DNA of 33,411 nt, taken from positions 1 through 33,411 of IMG/VR virus record IMGVR_UViG_3300030107_003753; one strand, written 5' to 3'. This stretch comes from a virus. The notes under the pieces were generated by a model. The model had not been told where the DNA came from, made no database searches, and saw only the letters and a list, made by a program, of their open reading frames with translations. Below, in pieces: positions 30,622-33,411 of this stretch (its first letter is position 1; every line of letters starts with the position of its first letter). The translations under genes were made by a program, and so were the position numbers.

Positions 30622-30650
30622 TTTATATATGATTTTTTAGTAGAGTGCAA
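30622..30650 (-). promoter_or_regulatory. Sigma70-like promoter upstream of the 180-aa gene
   Basis: On the minus strand TTGCAC (30650-30645) is followed by a 17-bp spacer and TATAAA (30627-30622). It lies in the only sizeable gap of the head region (30530-30698, 169 bases). Predicted RNA would start about 85-95 bases before the 30529 ATG. No operator-like repeat was noticed beside it. Confidence 0.6.
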
Positions 30651-30698
30651 GAGAGCTTACAGTGCGGAGTGAATTTTCCAACGATGTAGCTTTTTATT

Positions 30699-30908
30699 CT
30701 AAGTAGCTACAGAAACTTGTGGAGCAGCATTAATAATTGCATTTTCTCTGTCTGCAATCTTGGCTTCTTCTAATTTGATCTCTGTGATAACTTCTCTAAT
30801 CTTCTTATCAATTTCGACCATATCTAGAGTATATTTTCCTTCTTGCTCATACTCCAGCTGCCACTTCAACTCCAAGGACCTTTTTTGTTTGTACAGGTCT
30901 TGTACCAT
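30699..30908 (-). CDS. Small charged helical protein (69 aa)
   Basis: The protein is almost entirely helical and charged (QDLYKQKRSLELKWQLEYEQ, then a VEIDKKIREVITEIKLEEAK region), consistent with a short coiled coil. The frame has an earlier ATG at 30923. I choose the one at 30908 because an AGGAGG sequence lies 5 bases upstream of it. The start overlaps the end of the 83-aa gene by 62 bases. It lies between the capsid terminator and the promoter of the 180-aa gene. The function is unknown; a scaffold or capsid-accessory peptide is possible. Confidence 0.55.
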   Translation of the reverse strand: MVQDLYKQKRSLELKWQLEYEQEGKYTLDMVEIDKKIREVITEIKLEEAKIADRENAIINAAPQVSVAT

Positions 30909-31098
30909 CAACAACCTCCTCATAGGTTATTCGTTTTACCCTGGGATCCATCATTTCTCCAAGATATTCCCATTTTACACCCTTTTGTCCCAGTTTGTCA
31001 ACTATTGAATTTTCAATAGATTCAACACTATCCTCAGCCAGAACTTCAAATTCTGCACCATATTGATACGCATTGATTTTTACTAGGAATTTTCTCAT
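30847..31098 (-). CDS. Small alpha/beta hypothetical protein (83 aa)
   Basis: The N-terminus MRKFLVKINAYQYGAEFEVL is a strand pair, then an acidic helix (AEDSVESIENSIVDKLGQKG) and a strand KWEYLGEM follow. The C-terminal KKVLGVEVAAGV is a final strand. Such a beta-alpha-beta fold is common in small phage proteins and not diagnostic. It is the first gene downstream of the major capsid terminator, so it needs read-through or a weak promoter. Its last 62 bases overlap the 69-aa gene. Confidence 0.55.
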   Translation of the reverse strand: MRKFLVKINAYQYGAEFEVLAEDSVESIENSIVDKLGQKGVKWEYLGEMMDPRVKRITYEEVVDGTRPVQTKKVLGVEVAAGV

Positions 31099-31113
31099 TT
31101 TCTCACCTTATTT

Positions 31114-31143
31114 AAAAAAAGGGGCCGAATTGTGTCCGGCCCC
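31114..31143 (-). terminator. Intrinsic terminator after the major capsid gene
   Basis: On the minus strand a perfect GC-rich stem, GGGGCCG with CGGCCCC, encloses a 9-nt loop and is followed at once by seven T residues (complement of 31120-31114). It starts 16 bases after the capsid stop. A strong Rho-independent terminator here would cap the transcript of the highly expressed capsid gene and reduce downstream transcription. Confidence 0.9.
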
Positions 31144-31158
31144 TAAATTATTTATTTA

Positions 31159-32064
31159 TTACGTAGCGTCAGATCCGAATACGCCTCTTGGATCAGAAAA
31201 TCCAAAAACGTATCTTTCTCTAGCTTTGTATCTTACGTTACCAGTATCAAAGTCGCCTTCCATAGAAGTTTTGATAGGTGATCTAACAAAATGTTTTAGA
31301 CCATTAGGTACATCTGTTTTAATGAACCATTTTTTTGCATTTGTTAAGAAGTGGTTAACAGTGTATCCTTGCGGAACCATTCCCATATTCTTAACTGCAT
31401 TGATGTCATTATCTGCAGTACCTGTTCTACCTTCAGACTTCATAAGTCTGTCAGCAGTAAACTGAAGCTCAGAAGGAATAATCATTTTCATTCCTCTAGC
31501 CGCAATTTTTAGGCCTCTTTCATCAGTCATAGCTGCGATGTCAATCAAAGCTTGTTCTAATGAAGTTTCATTAAGGTCAGAGCCAGTTTGTAATTCATTT
31601 CTGAATGAACCGGCAATAGTTGGGTGATCGTCAGCAAATAATGCTTTTCCATCACCACCAGCGTATGCTGCATTGAAACCATTGTTCAATACTGCTGCTG
31701 CCTTAACTTGCTTAGTGTTTGCCATAGATCTTGCTAACGCTTTTGTATATCTAGACGCAAGTCTGTCATACAAGTTATCTTCGATAGCTTCTTCTGTGAT
31801 TGCAAACGCTAATGCGATTGTTTCGTTAGTGTAACGTGCTGTGAAAGTTTCTTGTGCATCATCAAACTGAACGCCTTGGCCTTCAGGTTTAACTGCTGCA
31901 TTTGCAAAACCAGATAACATCACTTCTTCTTCGAAAGCTCTGTCAGATGATTCTGTATCAAAAATCTCAGCATGCTCGTTAGCATACGATTTATACTCTA
32001 GTCCGAATAAAGCATTCAAACCAGGTTCTAGTTCTTTAACTAGTTGTGCTCTTGATATAGCCAT
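31159..32064 (-). CDS. Major capsid protein, Mu gpT-like (HK97 fold)
   Basis: This 301-residue protein has the strand-helix pattern and the segments LFADDHP at 142-148 and IIPSEL at 195-200, with LQFTADRLM just after. These match the Mu gpT-type capsid family, an HK97-fold group. EEAIEDNLYDRLASRYTKAL at 91-110 is the long helix expected before the P-domain. The N-terminus (AISRAQLVKELEPGLNALFG) has no obvious cleaved delta domain. It should form hexamers and pentamers of the head. It is encoded downstream of a 223-aa virion protein and followed by a strong intrinsic terminator, a usual arrangement for the most abundant virion protein. Confidence 0.85.
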   Translation of the reverse strand: MAISRAQLVKELEPGLNALFGLEYKSYANEHAEIFDTESSDRAFEEEVMLSGFANAAVKPEGQGVQFDDAQETFTARYTNETIALAFAITEEAIEDNLYDRLASRYTKALARSMANTKQVKAAAVLNNGFNAAYAGGDGKALFADDHPTIAGSFRNELQTGSDLNETSLEQALIDIAAMTDERGLKIAARGMKMIIPSELQFTADRLMKSEGRTGTADNDINAVKNMGMVPQGYTVNHFLTNAKKWFIKTDVPNGLKHFVRSPIKTSMEGDFDTGNVRYKARERYVFGFSDPRGVFGSDAT

Positions 32065-32086
32065 AGTTATTTATCTCCTTATTCTA

Positions 32087-32758
32087 TTAGTTGTATAAGA
32101 ACGCTCCAGGGTTAAAAGAAACAACAACGTCATAACCTGCAGCGTCTTCAGTTTGACCTGGGACTCCTGCTGATTTGTTAACGAATAATGCTCCATTATT
32201 AACAGCTGCTCCTGCACTTAAAGTACAAGCAGACAGTCCGTTAATTTGACCTGATGCGGGTTGATCAATTAAATTGTAAGCCTCAGATGCGCCTTGTTCT
32301 GTGAAACCAGTTGTTAGCGCTGCCGATGTTCTTACAGTATATTCTTGATCGGGGTTAGTATTTACAAACGCGATGATGTTAGCGACACCTGTATTATAAT
32401 CAGTACCTGCAACAGTTCCAGCAGGAACAGAATTGCTCCATGTTGGTGTTGAAGTAGTGTTGTCTACCCAAAACGCTCCATTCATTACACCAACGATTGG
32501 TGATAATGCAGAAGTCCACGCTGCACCTGTAGCGGTGTCATCGTTTCCTGCGTTGAATGTGATGTCTTGTATGTAACCAACTGTAGCTCCATGAGCTCCA
32601 GCAGTTGTTTGGTAAGCAACAGGATCGCCTTTATACATAGCATTTGGTAGCGTACTCAAAGACTGAACTAGCATTTCAGACTGACCACCTGTAGCTGGAG
32701 TACTTCCAACTGTCATGTTCTGTCTTAATCCAAATCCAGCTGTGTTTGTATTAGCCAT
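32087..32758 (-). CDS. Head-associated virion protein (223 aa)
   Basis: It opens ANTNTAGFGLRQNMTVGSTP, the N-A/T-x-GFGLR-x start typical of marine phage head proteins, and is beta-rich and Gly/Thr/Ala-rich throughout, with few charged residues. Segments include GDPVAYQTTAGAHGATVGYI, GVMNGAFWVDNTTSTPTW and NIIAFVNTNPDQEY. It is encoded immediately before the major capsid protein (22 bases), the place of decoration or capsid-stabilising proteins in many phages. No enzyme motif was found. A 31-base hairpin (32779-32809) precedes its ribosome-binding site. Confidence 0.65.
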   Translation of the reverse strand: MANTNTAGFGLRQNMTVGSTPATGGQSEMLVQSLSTLPNAMYKGDPVAYQTTAGAHGATVGYIQDITFNAGNDDTATGAAWTSALSPIVGVMNGAFWVDNTTSTPTWSNSVPAGTVAGTDYNTGVANIIAFVNTNPDQEYTVRTSAALTTGFTEQGASEAYNLIDQPASGQINGLSACTLSAGAAVNNGALFVNKSAGVPGQTEDAAGYDVVVSFNPGAFLYN

Positions 32759-32778
32759 ATTTGTTTTCCTTTACTTAT

Positions 32779-32809
32779 GAACCTGCCGTCGTGAAACGGC
32801 CTCCAGTTC
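32779..32809 (-). promoter_or_regulatory. Two-tier hairpin in the 5' leader of the 223-aa head gene
   Basis: On the minus strand GAAC/GTTC form an outer clamp and GCCGT/ACGGC an inner 5-bp stem with a TTCACG loop, separated by an asymmetric bulge. It lies 21 bases before the ATG and 41 bases after the stop of the 152-aa gene. No U-tract follows, so it is more likely a processing or message-protection structure than a terminator. Confidence 0.4.
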
Positions 32810-32849
32810 GGGTTAATATATTTTGTTGGACTTAGAAATTGTTATAAGA

Positions 32850-33308
32850 CTATTTCTTTGTACCACCAAAAGTTACACGAGTCTGCCTCTCTTGATTGAT
32901 TGGCATACTTGGGTGCTGGTCCTTCAAAAGATCGTTGTTGATAGCATCGTCTTTATCTTGAGTCTGCTTGTCATAGTAAGCATCTATCTGCTTAGCGATC
33001 TCTTCTGGTATCTTAGCCAGCAATAAGCCTCCTACTCCAATAACTCCCGCGTACTTACCTGTAGTTTCGACTGGAAAATCTTGATCTGGATAATCTTCAG
33101 CTCTCACTAATTCATATCCTTCTCTCAAAGATGCTGCTACGTTTTTCGTATCTTGAAAACCCATAGATTCAGCTCTAATCCATCTGTGTCTATACCCAGC
33201 AGGTGGTTCGGGTGCATCGAGTGATGAGGGTGGAGTCCAAACTTTTTTAGCATTTGTTTTAGCTCTTGTTTGACTCGCACGTGAGGTTTTTATATCTTCG
33301 TTTTTCAT
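32850..33308 (-). CDS. Conserved head-region protein (152 aa)
   Basis: The first 25 residues are basic (KTSRASQTRAKTNAKKVW). A WTPPSSL-DAPEPPAGYR stretch near 24-40 and RHRWIRAESMG follow. A Gly-rich hydrophobic segment (YAGVIGVGGLLLAKIPEEIA) at about 108-127 is followed by a charged helix and an Asp/Lys-rich end. The layout and place between a probable scaffold and the 223-aa head gene fit a head-assembly helper. It starts 1 base after the stop of the preceding gene. No recognised catalytic motif is present, and the family assignment is by memory of marine phage homologues. Confidence 0.55.
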   Translation of the reverse strand: MKNEDIKTSRASQTRAKTNAKKVWTPPSSLDAPEPPAGYRHRWIRAESMGFQDTKNVAASLREGYELVRAEDYPDQDFPVETTGKYAGVIGVGGLLLAKIPEEIAKQIDAYYDKQTQDKDDAINNDLLKDQHPSMPINQERQTRVTFGGTKK

Positions 33309-33309
33309 T

Positions 33310-33411
33310 TTATGCTCCTTCCGTGATTTTTAGTTGTTTTGCATAATCTTCTAATGGCACGCCTAATCTTTTAGCAATTGCTACCTGTGATGGCGAGAGT
33401 CTCACAGTTTT
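33310..33411 (-). CDS. C-terminus of a probable scaffold/protease-region protein, cut by window edge
   Basis: The last 33 codons of a minus-strand gene are visible, ending in TAA at 33310. The peptide has the pattern V-R-L-S-P-S-Q-V-A-I-A-K-R-L-G-V, then a helix ending YAKQL. This resembles the LT-x-x-Q-x-x-A-x-x-LG-x-x-x-x-x-Y tails of phage scaffold or Mu gpI-type protease/scaffold proteins. Its position upstream of the 152-aa, 223-aa and capsid genes is consistent. Only a short segment is available, so the identity is tentative. Confidence 0.5.
   Translation of the reverse strand, partial: KTVRLSPSQVAIAKRLGVPLEDYAKQLKITEGA

Noticed and set aside
30686-30710. GTAGCT/AGCTAC hairpin around the stop of the 69-aa gene
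   Set aside because: The 6-bp stem has a 13-nt loop, no U-tract, and overlaps the last codons. It is too weak to call.

Overview
The window is part of the genome of a tailed double-stranded DNA phage (Caudoviricetes). It is AT-rich, and almost every gene is packed head-to-tail on the minus strand. The tail is inferred to be short (podovirus-like): there are adaptor-like and nozzle-like proteins plus candidate ejection proteins, and no tape measure, tube or sheath gene. Many products resemble proteins that recur in uncultured marine phage contigs, including the small beta-rich virion proteins, Gly-rich fibres, 2OG-Fe(II) oxygenase-like genes and SpeD. A marine host is therefore likely. No gene here names the host, and no integrase, tRNA, CRISPR array or insertion sequence was seen.

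Layout, in the direction of minus-strand transcription (right to left). At 33.4-30.7 kb is the head region: the end of a probable scaffold/protease gene, a 152-aa protein, a 223-aa virion protein, a gpT-like major capsid protein followed by a textbook intrinsic terminator, and two small genes. At 30.65 kb a sigma70-like promoter restarts transcription into a 180-aa virion protein, which is followed by a UUCG-capped hairpin. From 29.9 to 25.8 kb come the connector and neck genes: two adaptor-like proteins, one carrying an N-terminal cupredoxin-like domain, and several small beta-rich proteins. From 25.8 to 21.4 kb are three tandem paralogous Gly-rich fibre/adhesin genes. From 21.4 to 18.5 kb lie a 151-aa protein and four consecutive double-stranded beta-helix (2OG-Fe(II) oxygenase-like) genes. 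From 18.5 to 14.2 kb come further fibre, tail-nozzle and small proteins. From 14.1 to 5.5 kb there are four genes (709, 247, 367 and 1542 aa) that look like internal or ejected virion proteins. At 5.5-4.4 kb are a holin-like membrane protein, an M15-type endolysin and an AdoMet-decarboxylase-like (SpeD) gene.

The left end is the early/replication region. A compact divergent promoter at about 2.53-2.57 kb drives a plus-strand operon (SNF2-type helicase, a 69-aa protein and a 28-aa one-helix membrane peptide). It also drives a minus-strand operon (135 aa, 186 aa, a candidate ssDNA-binding protein, and a TOTE-type archaeo-eukaryotic primase cut by the window edge). SpeD runs convergently towards the helicase operon.

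The most notable points are the copper-site-like domain fused to a neck protein; the Gly/Pro-rich fibre triplet beside a run of four oxygenase-like genes, which suggests hydroxylation of virion proteins; Gly-Gly motif modules shared between two internal-protein genes; and several small genes (28, 55 and 58 aa) that a length cut-off would miss. No stretch longer than 300 bases lacks a gene. The longest gaps (30530-30698, 31099-31158, 14111-14205) hold regulatory elements or one doubtful short ORF.
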